This document shows positions 7,479 to 13,958 of a DNA stretch of 13,958 nt, one piece after another. Source of the DNA: an uncultured Pseudomonadota bacterium (GTDB taxonomy: Bacteria; Desulfobacterota_B; Binatia; UBA9968); assembly GCA_946478635.1 (NCBI GenBank), contig CAMLCX010000076.1:1-13958 (forward strand), in the 5' to 3' direction. The notes under the pieces were generated by a model. That model saw only the letters and a list, made by a program, of their open reading frames with translations, did not search any database and was not told where the DNA came from. Numbering within the stretch: the stretch's first letter is position 1; every line of letters starts with the position of its first letter. The translations under genes were made by a program, and so were the position numbers.

Positions 7479-8481
7479 GTTTAACAAATCTGTCGTCGAT
7501 AAATTTTCGTAGATCCGCTCCCTTGAGCTGGGGCGTCGAGTCCAAAAGACTGTCGCGCACGGCCTCGAGTCCTTTCAGGCCCGGATAGGGCGGGCTGCTT
7601 ATAGCGGCGCCGTATTCTTTGTAGCCGCCTTCCAGAATCCGGTCGTCGGCGCGCAGATATTTGCGCAGGACGCGCAATGCCGCGCGGCTGTCCTCGCGAT
7701 AGATTTTGGCTCCATCGATCAGTGCCGCCATGTAAGCACGCGCGATCTCCGGTTGGTTCTGTACGAAGGAGCGGCGGGCGGCAATTCCGGAAAAAGTAAA
7801 TTCACGGCCCAAGTCGGGAATATGCAACAGTGGCCGAAAGCCCAAGTCTCGTGCCGAAGTCGACGTCGGCGGCGACAAAATACCGGCATTGACCGCACCG
7901 GCCCGCATGGCGGCAAGGATCTCGGGAATGCCGCCAAGCGAAATCATTGTAATGTCTTTCGCGCCGAGACCGAATTGTTCGAGAGCCGCGCGTACCGCGA
8001 GATCGCTGGCCGAGCCGATGCGGGTGATGCCGATTTTTTTCCCCTTGAGATCGGAACCTCTGGTAATCGCGGCTTCGGCGATCAGGGTAAAAACCATTTG
8101 ATGCGTGGTTGTGCCAATCCACACAAAGTCGGCTCCTTGCGCCCACGCCGTCATCATCGGCGCGGGTGACAAGTGGCCAAACTGAATTTCTCCGGCAAGC
8201 AGCGCCTGCACCGCCGTCGTTCCGCCGCGGATATAGATCAAATTCGAGTCGAGGCCGTGCTTTCTAAAGTAGGCCTGCTCCTGGGTGAGCCATAGCGTGC
8301 CGATGCCTGCCGAAAGGGCGCTGTAAGCTGTGCGTACGCTCGTCAGGCGGTTTTGGCTTTGGGCCGGAGCAGCTCCGGCCAGGTGGCATAGGACGAAGAA
8401 CAGCATCATGGGCGCTATTCTCGGGCGCCATGTCACTTTTTCCGGATTGCTATTTCTGCTGGACCAACTCGAGTTTGGCAT
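7471..8481 (-). CDS. ABC-type NMT1/SsuA-like substrate-binding protein, orphan
   Basis: This is a predicted secreted solute-binding protein, 336 residues from the first ATG. A hydrophobic signal segment lies at about residues 24-38 (MMLFFVLCHLAG), with cleavage likely near Ala-Pro-Ala-Gln (39-42). The mature protein has the NMT1/SsuA layout: SVRTAYSALSAGIGTLWLTQ near the start, YFRKHGLD, then TTAVQALLAGEIQFGHLSPA, and SDLKGKKIGITRIGSASDLA leading to the second lobe. The long pre-signal stretch and the weak ribosome site suggest the true start may be the GTG at 8434-8436 or the ATGs at 8404-8409. No permease or ATPase is adjacent. It differs clearly in sequence from the binding protein at 2670-3629, so it is not a recent duplicate. 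It is likely co-transcribed with the downstream hydrolase. Confidence 0.85.
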   Translation of the reverse strand: MPNSSWSSRNSNPEKVTWRPRIAPMMLFFVLCHLAGAAPAQSQNRLTSVRTAYSALSAGIGTLWLTQEQAYFRKHGLDSNLIYIRGGTTAVQALLAGEIQFGHLSPAPMMTAWAQGADFVWIGTTTHQMVFTLIAEAAITRGSDLKGKKIGITRIGSASDLAVRAALEQFGLGAKDITMISLGGIPEILAAMRAGAVNAGILSPPTSTSARDLGFRPLLHIPDLGREFTFSGIAARRSFVQNQPEIARAYMAALIDGAKIYREDSRAALRVLRKYLRADDRILEGGYKEYGAAISSPPYPGLKGLEAVRDSLLDSTPQLKGADLRKFIDDRFVKPR

Positions 8482-8515
8482 GGTGAGACGCGATGAATAG
8501 CTATTTCCACTAAAT

Positions 8516-8542
8516 CGGCGCTGACTTTAGTCAAAAACGCCG
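8516..8542. promoter_or_regulatory. Interrupted inverted repeat in the divergent promoter region
   Basis: An outer stem of CGGCG (8516-8520) and CGCCG (8538-8542) encloses an inner stem TGAC (8522-8525) and GTCA (8530-8533) with a TTTA loop. The two stems are separated by one base on one side and four A's on the other. Its position just upstream of the binding-protein gene makes an operator or leader structure possible. No regulator family can be assigned. Confidence 0.3.
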
Positions 8543-8584
8543 GGGATCGCAAACAAGCCAGTCGGCTGAGCATGCGCTTGTCGG

Positions 8585-8614
8585 TTGATTCTCCATAGCT
8601 TTTGTGATTATAAG
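8585..8614 (+). promoter_or_regulatory. nuoA promoter: Candidate sigma-70-type promoter for the nuo operon
   Basis: TTGATT at 8585-8590 is followed, 18 bases later, by TATAAG at 8609-8614, which would place the transcript start near 8621, about 34 bases before the nuoA ATG. The stretch 8600-8640 is clearly more AT-rich than its surroundings. On the other strand, the same AT-rich patch contains a perfect TATAAT (complement of 8607-8612) that could serve the divergent binding-protein gene, but no good -35 box precedes it. The -35 and -10 hexamers are near consensus but not perfect, and the true sigma preference of this organism is unknown. Confidence 0.4.
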
Positions 8615-8654
8615 ATTTTAGACTCTTCTTCTAGTGTAATTTCGGAAACTTACG

Positions 8655-9041
8655 ATGTTATTTGATTTTGCTAATGTCCTAGTGTTCACGGCATTAGGGC
8701 TTGGGTTTGTCGGCGTGAATCTGCTCATCGGACGGTTGCTCCGCCCGTCCAATCCCCAGGCCCGAAAACTGTCCACCTATGAGTGCGGCGAGCCCGCGAT
8801 GGGCAGCGCGTGGGTAAATTTTAACATTCGTTTTTACCTCGTCGCGTTGATCTTTATCATCTTCGAAGTTGAAATCGCCTTTCTCTTCCCCGTCGCCTCG
8901 GTGTTTCGGCGTTGGGTGGAAGGCGGAGTGGGTGTTTTCGCGCTGATCGAGATTCTGCTTTTCGTCGGCATTCTTTTTCTAGGGCTGGTTTACGCCTGGG
9001 TCAAGGGAGATCTGGATTGGATCAAAAAGGTCCGGGTTTGA
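8655..9041 (+). CDS. nuoA: NADH-quinone oxidoreductase subunit A (NuoA/ND3)
   Basis: NuoA is a small membrane subunit of complex I that sits at the junction of the hydrophilic and membrane arms, next to the quinone channel. The protein has 128 residues with three hydrophobic helices. The loop after helix 1 carries [14 protein letters not shown] (residues 40-53), with the conserved cysteine C44 that sits near the quinone site in ND3. Helix 2 carries [11 protein letters not shown], with acidic residues E71 and E73 in the place of the family's conserved Asp/Glu pair. It is the first gene of the nuo operon, preceded by the candidate promoter and a weak GGAAAC ribosome site. nuoB follows after 19 bases. 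Confidence 0.96.
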   Translation: MLFDFANVLVFTALGLGFVGVNLLIGRLLRPSNPQARKLSTYECGEPAMGSAWVNFNIRFYLVALIFIIFEVEIAFLFPVASVFRRWVEGGVGVFALIEILLFVGILFLGLVYAWVKGDLDWIKKVRV

Positions 9042-9060
9042 TCCGGTCAGGAGACATGGA

Positions 9061-9579
9061 ATGAAACCGCTAATCAATTCCCTGCCGGAAACGGTTTTTA
9101 CAACGAAAGTTGATGACCTGCTTAATTGGGGCAGAGCCTCGTCGCAGTGGTACATGCTGTTCGGTCTCGCTTGTTGCGCCATTGAGCTCATGCAGACCGG
9201 TGGCCCGCGGGCGGATTTAGACCGGTTTGGCGCCGTGCCGCGCGCTACGCCACGCCAGTCGGATCTAATGATCGTCGCCGGCACGCTGACCTACAAGATG
9301 GCCAAGCGGACCAAGCTGCTGTACGACCAGATGCCCGATCCAAAATACGTTATCTCCATGGGCAGCTGCTCGAACTGTGGCGGTCTTTTCCAACTTGCCT
9401 ACTCGGTTTGCAAGGGCGTGGATAAAATTATTCCTGTCGACGTCTACGTGCCCGGCTGTCCGCCGCGCCCGGAAGCCCTGACCGAGGGGCTGCTTCGCAT
9501 TCAAGACAAAATGATGCGCGAGCGCTGGCTGGTTAAACAGCCGTCACGTAAGGCGGGGGAGCAGGCCGCCGGGGCTTAG
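9061..9579 (+). CDS. nuoB: NADH-quinone oxidoreductase subunit B (NuoB/PSST)
   Basis: NuoB binds the terminal iron-sulfur cluster N2, which passes electrons to quinone. The protein has 172 residues. The cluster ligands are C38 and C39 (in [10 protein letters not shown]), C103 (in GSCSNCGG) and C133 (in [11 protein letters not shown]). A further cysteine, C106, lies three residues from the ligand C103, where many homologues have Ser or Gly. Typical NuoB segments PRADLDRFG and [18 protein letters not shown] are present. A good AGGAGA ribosome site at 9049-9054 lies six bases before the ATG, which fixes this start over the out-of-frame ATG at 9056. Confidence 0.97.
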   Translation: MKPLINSLPETVFTTKVDDLLNWGRASSQWYMLFGLACCAIELMQTGGPRADLDRFGAVPRATPRQSDLMIVAGTLTYKMAKRTKLLYDQMPDPKYVISMGSCSNCGGLFQLAYSVCKGVDKIIPVDVYVPGCPPRPEALTEGLLRIQDKMMRERWLVKQPSRKAGEQAAGA

Positions 9580-9589
9580 GCCGGACCCG

Positions 9590-10096
9590 ATGCACGCGCA
9601 AGAGATTTATGCCGCCTTGGAACAGCAGTTCTCGGGCAAAGTCAGCGATTTCAAGGGTGAAGTTCCGGAGCCTTATTTGCGGGTGGACGGGTCCTCGATC
9701 GTCGATGTGTGTCGCTTTTTACGCGACCGCAGCGGCATGGATTTTCACGTTCTTTCCGATTTGACCGCGCTCGATTGGCCGAAAGAGGAAAAAATTCAGG
9801 TTGTTTATCATCTTTTTTCTTATACCCACAACCATCAAATCGTTCTCAAAGTCGATTTACCGCGCGATAACCCGAAGATTGCAACCGCCGAAAGCATCTG
9901 GAAGGTAGCCAATTGGTTTGAGCGCGAAGTCTACGATCTGTTCGGCGTGATTTTCGAGGGCCATAGTGATCTAAGACGCATCATGCTGCCTGAAGATTGG
10001 ATAGGTTATCCGTTGCGCAAAGATTACGTCGAACAGGAAGAGTACGACGGCATCAGCACGCAGCGCGCGCCGCTGGTGGAAAAACTGTTGCGCTAG
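9590..10096 (+). CDS. nuoC: NADH-quinone oxidoreductase subunit C (NuoC/30 kDa)
   Basis: NuoC is a peripheral-arm subunit that packs against NuoD and NuoB near the quinone site and has no cofactor. The protein is 168 residues, at the short end of the family. The family signature is complete at residues 111-146: EREVYDLFGVIFEGHSDLRR followed by IMLPEDW and PLRKDY. It is a separate gene, not fused to nuoD as in E. coli. It starts 10 bases after the nuoB stop with only a weak ribosome site, so translation may depend on readthrough from nuoB. nuoD follows after 8 bases. Confidence 0.96.
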   Translation: MHAQEIYAALEQQFSGKVSDFKGEVPEPYLRVDGSSIVDVCRFLRDRSGMDFHVLSDLTALDWPKEEKIQVVYHLFSYTHNHQIVLKVDLPRDNPKIATAESIWKVANWFEREVYDLFGVIFEGHSDLRRIMLPEDWIGYPLRKDYVEQEEYDGISTQRAPLVEKLLR

Positions 10097-10104
10097 GTTG
10101 AGCG

Positions 10105-11241
10105 ATGGAATCGATGGATACAGGCACTGGCTTAAATACCGAAGACATGACCATCAGCGTCGGACCACAGCATCCGAGCACACACGGCGTGCTGCGCTTT
10201 GTGGTCAAGACCGATGGTGAAGTCATCAGCGAGGCGATTCCCGACGTCGGCTACCTCCATCGTTCGATCGAAAAGATCGGTGAGAAGGTGACGTACCACG
10301 GCTATGTGCCGTACACGGATCGCGCCGATTACCTGGCCGCGATGTTCGCCAACCAGGCGTTCTGCATGGCCGCGGAGAAATTGGCTGGAACCGAAGTGAC
10401 GCGGCGCGGCGAGTTTTGCCGCGTGATTGCCTGCGAGCTGAATCGCATTGCCAGCCATCTGATCTCCGTCGGCACCTTCGGCCAGGACATCGGCGCCATG
10501 ACGCCGTTTGTGCACGCCCTCAGAGAACGGGAAACCATCAATAACTTGATGGAAGAAATCTGCGGCGCCCGGCTCACCTACAATTATATTCGCATCGGCG
10601 GCGTTGGGTACGACATTGTTCCGGAAACTTGCAGTAAGATCGGCGCGTTCGTCGATCATTTCGAGCCGATCGTCGATGAATTCAATCGCTTGCTGTCGGG
10701 CAATAAAATTTTTATCGAGCGTCTGGCCGGAGTAGCGGTGGTCAGTAGAGAAGACGCATTTTCGTATAATCTGGTCGGACCGAATCTGCGCGGCTCGGGC
10801 GTCAAGTGGGATATCCGCCGCGACATTCCTTATTCCGTCTATCCTGAATTGGAATTCGAAATTCCCATCGGCACCGCCCACGTGGGCAAGCTCGGCGACA
10901 GCTTCGACAGGTACTGGGTGCGCATCCGCGAGATGGAGGAAAGCTGCAAAATCTTACGCCAGTGTCTGAAGATGATGCCTAAGGGGCCGGCGATCTCGAA
11001 GGTGCCGCGCAAATTCAGGCCGCCGGCGGGCGAATGTTACGCTCGCGTCGAAGCGCCGCGCGGCGACATGGGCTTTTACGTCGTCAGCGACGGCAGCGAA
11101 TATCCTTATCGGGTGAGGATTCGCACCGGCTCGTACACGGCGATGAGCATTATCGACAAACTCAGCAAGGGAATCATGCTCGCGGACCTGATCGCATTGA
11201 TCGGCAGTCTTGACGTCGATGCTCCTGAGATCGACCGCTAA
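10105..11241 (+). CDS. nuoD: NADH-quinone oxidoreductase subunit D (NuoD/49 kDa)
   Basis: NuoD is the 49-kDa-type subunit that forms the quinone-binding pocket with NuoB. The protein is 378 residues, related to NiFe-hydrogenase large subunits but without their metal-binding cysteines. GPQHPSTHGVLR is at residues 20-31. By alignment to the well-studied subunits, H27 and Y76 (in DRADYLAAMFANQ) match the His and Tyr that bind the quinone headgroup. Other family segments are ACELNRIASHL (109-119) and the C-terminal GECYARVEAPRGDMGFYVVS. An alternative ATG at 10114 is possible, but the difference is only three residues. The next gene starts 20 bases downstream, so there is no room for nuoE, nuoF or nuoG. 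Confidence 0.97.
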   Translation: MESMDTGTGLNTEDMTISVGPQHPSTHGVLRFVVKTDGEVISEAIPDVGYLHRSIEKIGEKVTYHGYVPYTDRADYLAAMFANQAFCMAAEKLAGTEVTRRGEFCRVIACELNRIASHLISVGTFGQDIGAMTPFVHALRERETINNLMEEICGARLTYNYIRIGGVGYDIVPETCSKIGAFVDHFEPIVDEFNRLLSGNKIFIERLAGVAVVSREDAFSYNLVGPNLRGSGVKWDIRRDIPYSVYPELEFEIPIGTAHVGKLGDSFDRYWVRIREMEESCKILRQCLKMMPKGPAISKVPRKFRPPAGECYARVEAPRGDMGFYVVSDGSEYPYRVRIRTGSYTAMSIIDKLSKGIMLADLIALIGSLDVDAPEIDR

Positions 11242-11261
11242 ATTCGCAGCACAGACAGATC

Positions 11262-12458
11262 ATGCAAGCTTATATTGACCAGCTCATCAAAGACGGCGCC
11301 TTTGCCGGTGTGCCTAAAGAAATCGTTTATGCCATCGCCATGGTGCTCGTCGCTTTGGTGGTGCTGTCCGTTTTTGTCGCGCCGCTCGCCGGCGTCACCA
11401 GCTGGCTCGAACGGCGGGTTTGGGCGCGCATGCAGTCACGTGTCGGGCCCAACCGGGTCGGGCCGCAAGGGATTCTCCAATGGCTCGCCGACGGCATCAA
11501 AAACCTGCTCAAAGAAGATTTGATTCCCACGGCGGCCGACTCCAAGCTGTTCTCTTTGGCGCCCTACGTCGTCTTCATGGGCTTTCTGTGCACCTTTGTT
11601 GTCATTCCCTTCGGTGGCAGCCTCATTGTCGCCGATCTCAATATCGGTATTCTCTATATTCTCGCGGTTACCTCTCTCGTGGTGGTCGGTATCCTCATGG
11701 CTGGGTGGGCGTCGAACAATAAATGGTCGCTTCTCGGTGGCATGCGCTCGGCCGCACAGATCGTCAGCTATGAAATTCCCGCGGGCGTGGCGGTGGTGAC
11801 GATCGTTTTTCTTGCCGGCACGATGAGCATGCAGGGCATCATCAAGGCTCAGGGGTGGGGTCCATGGGATTGGTTTTTGTTTCACAATCCATTTACCTTT
11901 GCGACATTTTTCCTTTACTTCACGGCCGCGCTCGCCGAAGGGAACCGCACGCCGTTCGATATTCCTGAAGCCGAATCCGAGCTCGTCGCCGGTTATGTCA
12001 CCGAATACAGCGGCATGCGCTTTCTCTTCTTCTTCTTTGCCGAGTGGGGCAATCTTTATGTCATTGGTGCCGTTGCGACGACACTGTTTTTAGGAGGGTG
12101 GCAAGTGCCGCCCCTGCCGATTTTCGATAGTAGTCCGGTGTTGCTCGGTATCGCGCAATTCACCACATTTTTCTTAAAAGCGTATCTCTGGGTGTTCGTC
12201 GCCATGTGGGTGCGCGCGACATTGCCGCGGGTGCGCGTCGATCAATTGATGGGTCTTTGTTGGAAATATATGGTGCCGCTGTCGTTCGTCTGTTTGCTCG
12301 GCACCATCGGTTTTATGTTCGTGCCAGATGATCTGCGCCGCGTCATCGGTGCGGCGACCTTGGGCTTCGGTATCGCGATTGCCATTATCTTCTTCATGCG
12401 CGTAAAATTTCAGATCCACAACGCCCGGCCCGAGTTGTACTTTAAACCGCATATTTAA
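11262..12458 (+). CDS. nuoH: NADH-quinone oxidoreductase subunit H (NuoH/ND1)
   Basis: NuoH is the membrane subunit that anchors the peripheral arm and lines the entrance of the quinone channel. The protein is 398 residues with about eight or nine hydrophobic segments, slightly longer than most bacterial NuoH. The signature ERRVWARMQSRVGPNRVGP is at 50-68, and the loop LADGIKNLLKEDLIP follows (75-89). The acidic quinone-channel segment EGNRTPFDIPEAESELVAGY (226-245) has D233, E236, E238 and E240, all conserved acidic positions. The C-terminal RATLPRVRVDQLM motif is also present. It directly follows nuoD, which is unusual because nuoEFG normally intervene. Confidence 0.97.
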   Translation: MQAYIDQLIKDGAFAGVPKEIVYAIAMVLVALVVLSVFVAPLAGVTSWLERRVWARMQSRVGPNRVGPQGILQWLADGIKNLLKEDLIPTAADSKLFSLAPYVVFMGFLCTFVVIPFGGSLIVADLNIGILYILAVTSLVVVGILMAGWASNNKWSLLGGMRSAAQIVSYEIPAGVAVVTIVFLAGTMSMQGIIKAQGWGPWDWFLFHNPFTFATFFLYFTAALAEGNRTPFDIPEAESELVAGYVTEYSGMRFLFFFFAEWGNLYVIGAVATTLFLGGWQVPPLPIFDSSPVLLGIAQFTTFFLKAYLWVFVAMWVRATLPRVRVDQLMGLCWKYMVPLSFVCLLGTIGFMFVPDDLRRVIGAATLGFGIAIAIIFFMRVKFQIHNARPELYFKPHI

Positions 12459-12471
12459 GGATTGAGGTGTT

Positions 12472-13062
12472 ATGGGTGTTCTAGGTTACGGAAAAGATAT
12501 TTGGCAGGTGATCGCTTCGACATTCGAGGGAATGTCGATCACTTTTTCTCATTTGATGCGCCGGCCCATGACGATTCAGTATCCGGACAAGATTCCGATG
12601 CCGATCCAGGATACTTTGCCACTCCGCTATCGCGGTATCCTTGAAGTCGATCTCGACATCTGCACGGGCTGTCTGGCGTGCGAAAGAGTGTGCCCGATCA
12701 CCTGCATCACGATCGGCATCGACGCCAATAAGGAAACCAAACAGCGCCAGTTTACTCATTTCGACATCGACGTCTGCAAATGCATGTACTGCGGGCTCTG
12801 TTCCGAGGTCTGCCCGACCGGCTCAATTCGCCATTCGCAGGAATTCGAAGGCGCGAGTTACAATCCGGCGGGTCTGGTGCGCCACTTCGCGCCGCAAATG
12901 CAGAATCTTTACAAGCCAAAAAAGGGCGGAGAAACCGATCCGAAGCTCGCCACGAAGGTCGATATCGGACTCAAGTATCTCGATGAGTTTGCCACGCCGG
13001 ACGGTGGAGGGGCCGCAGCAGAGGAGGGAGGCAACGGGGACGGGGCGGCAGCGAAAGAGTAG
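12472..13062 (+). CDS. nuoI: NADH-quinone oxidoreductase subunit I (NuoI/TYKY), 2x[4Fe-4S]
   Basis: NuoI carries the two [4Fe-4S] clusters (N6a and N6b) that feed electrons to NuoB. The two ferredoxin motifs are CTGCLACERVCP (residues 64-75, cysteines 64, 67, 70, 74) and CMYCGLCSEVCP (104-115, cysteines 104, 107, 110, 114). C78 and C102 are extra cysteines nearby. The N-terminal part contains the amphipathic membrane-contacting segment IASTFEGMSITFSHLMRRP. The last 20 or so residues (about 177-196) are a low-complexity tail of Gly, Ala, Glu and Asp beyond the folded domain. Ribosome site GAGGTG at 12464-12469 supports the start. An 88-base gap separates it from nuoJ, the longest gap inside this operon. 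Confidence 0.96.
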   Translation: MGVLGYGKDIWQVIASTFEGMSITFSHLMRRPMTIQYPDKIPMPIQDTLPLRYRGILEVDLDICTGCLACERVCPITCITIGIDANKETKQRQFTHFDIDVCKCMYCGLCSEVCPTGSIRHSQEFEGASYNPAGLVRHFAPQMQNLYKPKKGGETDPKLATKVDIGLKYLDEFATPDGGGAAAEEGGNGDGAAAKE

Positions 13063-13150
13063 CTGGCCGGCCTCTTGATTCCATTCGGATCTTCCGGTAA
13101 GTGACCGAAAACGTCTTCAGCTTTCCGCGATCCCAGCAGTCATAAAGGTT
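13063..13150. other. 88-base intergenic gap inside the nuo operon
   Basis: This is the only sizeable gap within the operon. It includes a weak imperfect hairpin, CGGT-AAGTG-ACCG, at about 13095-13107, and an AAAGG ribosome site just before the nuoJ ATG. No promoter or terminator with a T-run is evident. Confidence 0.4.
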
Positions 13151-13651
13151 ATGAACGTCTCGACGGCGGTTTTTTATCTAATCGCTTTCATTTCGGTAGG
13201 CTCTGCCGCCATGGTGGCGTTTTCCCGTAACATTATCTATTCGGCGTTCTCGCTGCTGGGAACATTTATGGGCGTCGCGGGTCTCTATGTTTTTCTCGGC
13301 GCCGACTTTGTGGCGGCGGTCCAGGTGCTGATTTATGTCGGCGGTATTCTCGTGTTGATTCTCTTCGCCGTCATGTTGACGCACCGCATAACCGACGTGC
13401 AGATTACCAACCGCTCCGCGGGAACAATTCCCGCATTGATCATCGTCGGTGTGCTTGCCTACCTCTTAGTCGACACGGCCATGGGAACTCCATGGGTCAA
13501 AGCAAAGCAAGTGATTTACGAAGCTACGGCGGGGAAGATAGGCGATCTCTTCCTGTATACCTATTTACTGCCCTTTGAGCTCGCCTCTTTGGTTTTGCTT
13601 GCGGCCATGATCGGCGCGGTGGTGTTATCGCGCAAGGAGATCAAAGAGTAA
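13151..13651 (+). CDS. nuoJ: NADH-quinone oxidoreductase subunit J (NuoJ/ND6)
   Basis: NuoJ is a membrane-arm subunit of complex I, with five predicted helices, that helps couple the quinone site to proton pumping. The protein has 166 residues, a normal length. The conserved third-helix segment VQVLIYVGGILVLILFAVML (residues 58-77) contains the pi-bulge-forming Tyr-Val-Gly-Gly region typical of ND6. A hydrophobic C-terminal helix (LPFELASLVLLAAMIGAVVL) precedes a short charged end. The AAAGG before the ATG at 13151 supports the start. It ends two bases before the nuoK ATG. Confidence 0.95.
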   Translation: MNVSTAVFYLIAFISVGSAAMVAFSRNIIYSAFSLLGTFMGVAGLYVFLGADFVAAVQVLIYVGGILVLILFAVMLTHRITDVQITNRSAGTIPALIIVGVLAYLLVDTAMGTPWVKAKQVIYEATAGKIGDLFLYTYLLPFELASLVLLAAMIGAVVLSRKEIKE

Positions 13652-13653
13652 CC

Positions 13654-13958
13654 ATGTCGCCCAACGATCTCTCTTCCTATCTCATCATCGGCGCGATCGT
13701 CTTTGTGCTCGGACTCTTCACCGTGCTCACGCGGCGTAACGCGATCAGCGTGTTGATGGGCGTTGAGCTCATTCTCAACAGCGCGAATATCAATTATGTG
13801 GCATTTTCGCATTTCGGCAGCGGCAACGCCGATGGGCAGATCTACGCGATTTTTGTAATCATGCTGGCTGCCGCCGAGGCCGCCGTGGGCTTGGCTATCG
13901 TGCTCGCAATCTTTCAGCTCTTCCAGACCATCGATGTCGAAGCGGCGGAAACGCTCAA
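13654..13958 (+). CDS. nuoK: NADH-quinone oxidoreductase subunit K (NuoK/ND4L), 3' end cut by window edge
   Basis: NuoK is the small antiporter-like membrane subunit of complex I. Translating from the ATG at 13654 gives 101 complete codons, with three hydrophobic helices and no stop before the window ends. NuoK is usually about 100-105 residues, so only the last few residues are missing. The two membrane glutamates essential for proton transfer are present: E38 in MGVELILNSANINYVAF, and E75 in MLAAAEAAVGLAIVL. The start is two bases after the nuoJ TAA, with an AAGGAG 14 bases upstream. nuoL, nuoM and nuoN would be expected just beyond. Confidence 0.94.
   Translation, partial: MSPNDLSSYLIIGAIVFVLGLFTVLTRRNAISVLMGVELILNSANINYVAFSHFGSGNADGQIYAIFVIMLAAAEAAVGLAIVLAIFQLFQTIDVEAAETL

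Noticed and set aside
10132..10881. 249-codon open frame on the - strand
   Set aside because: Antisense to the highly conserved nuoD; no domain and no ribosome site or operon partner.
8655..13958. Membrane-bound hydrogenase or formate hydrogenlyase instead of complex I
   Set aside because: NuoD lacks the hydrogenase CxxC nickel ligands, and NuoA, NuoJ and NuoK are present with ordinary complex I signatures.

Overview
This is a bacterial chromosome fragment of moderately high GC content (judged by eye, not computed). It is densely packed with genes and shows no plasmid, phage, transposase, CRISPR, tRNA or rRNA signals. A biotin operon, several orphan NMT1/SsuA-type substrate-binding proteins and a complex I operon together suggest an uncultured Gram-negative soil or subsurface lineage of the deltaproteobacterial/Binatota/Tectomicrobia kind. 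That placement is an inference and is weak.

Region 1 (1-3629, + strand) is the end of a biotin operon: bioF (5' end cut off by the window), bioA, bioD, then a secreted NMT1/SsuA-like substrate-binding protein. Each junction overlaps by 1 or 4 bases, so the four genes look translationally coupled. The three bio enzymes carry out successive late steps: KAPA formation, transamination to DAPA, and ring closure to dethiobiotin. The binding protein at the end is not a known part of the pathway and has no permease or ATPase beside it.

Region 2 (3656-8481, all - strand, convergent with region 1) reads, in its own direction: a second orphan substrate-binding protein, an alpha/beta hydrolase of the FrsA/2,6-dihydroxypseudooxynicotine-hydrolase/Ayg1 type, LarC (nickel-pincer cofactor synthesis) and an EntS-like MFS transporter. 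The gaps are 21, 108 and 11 bases. The 108-base gap holds a degenerate 7-base tandem repeat in two inverted arms, and one arm forms the last codons of the hydrolase.

Region 3 (8482-8654) is an AT-rich divergent promoter region.

Region 4 (8655-13958, + strand) is a respiratory complex I operon in the order nuoA-B-C-D-H-I-J-K, with nuoK running off the end. The NADH-oxidising module nuoEFG is absent from its usual place between nuoD and nuoH, which are only 20 bases apart. The operon therefore encodes the quinone-reducing arm and part of the membrane arm. The electron input is either encoded elsewhere or is not NADH.

No clearly new multi-gene system is evident. The best leads are the binding protein fused into the bio operon, the inverted heptad repeats, the nuo operon without EFG, and the uptake-plus-hydrolase pair.
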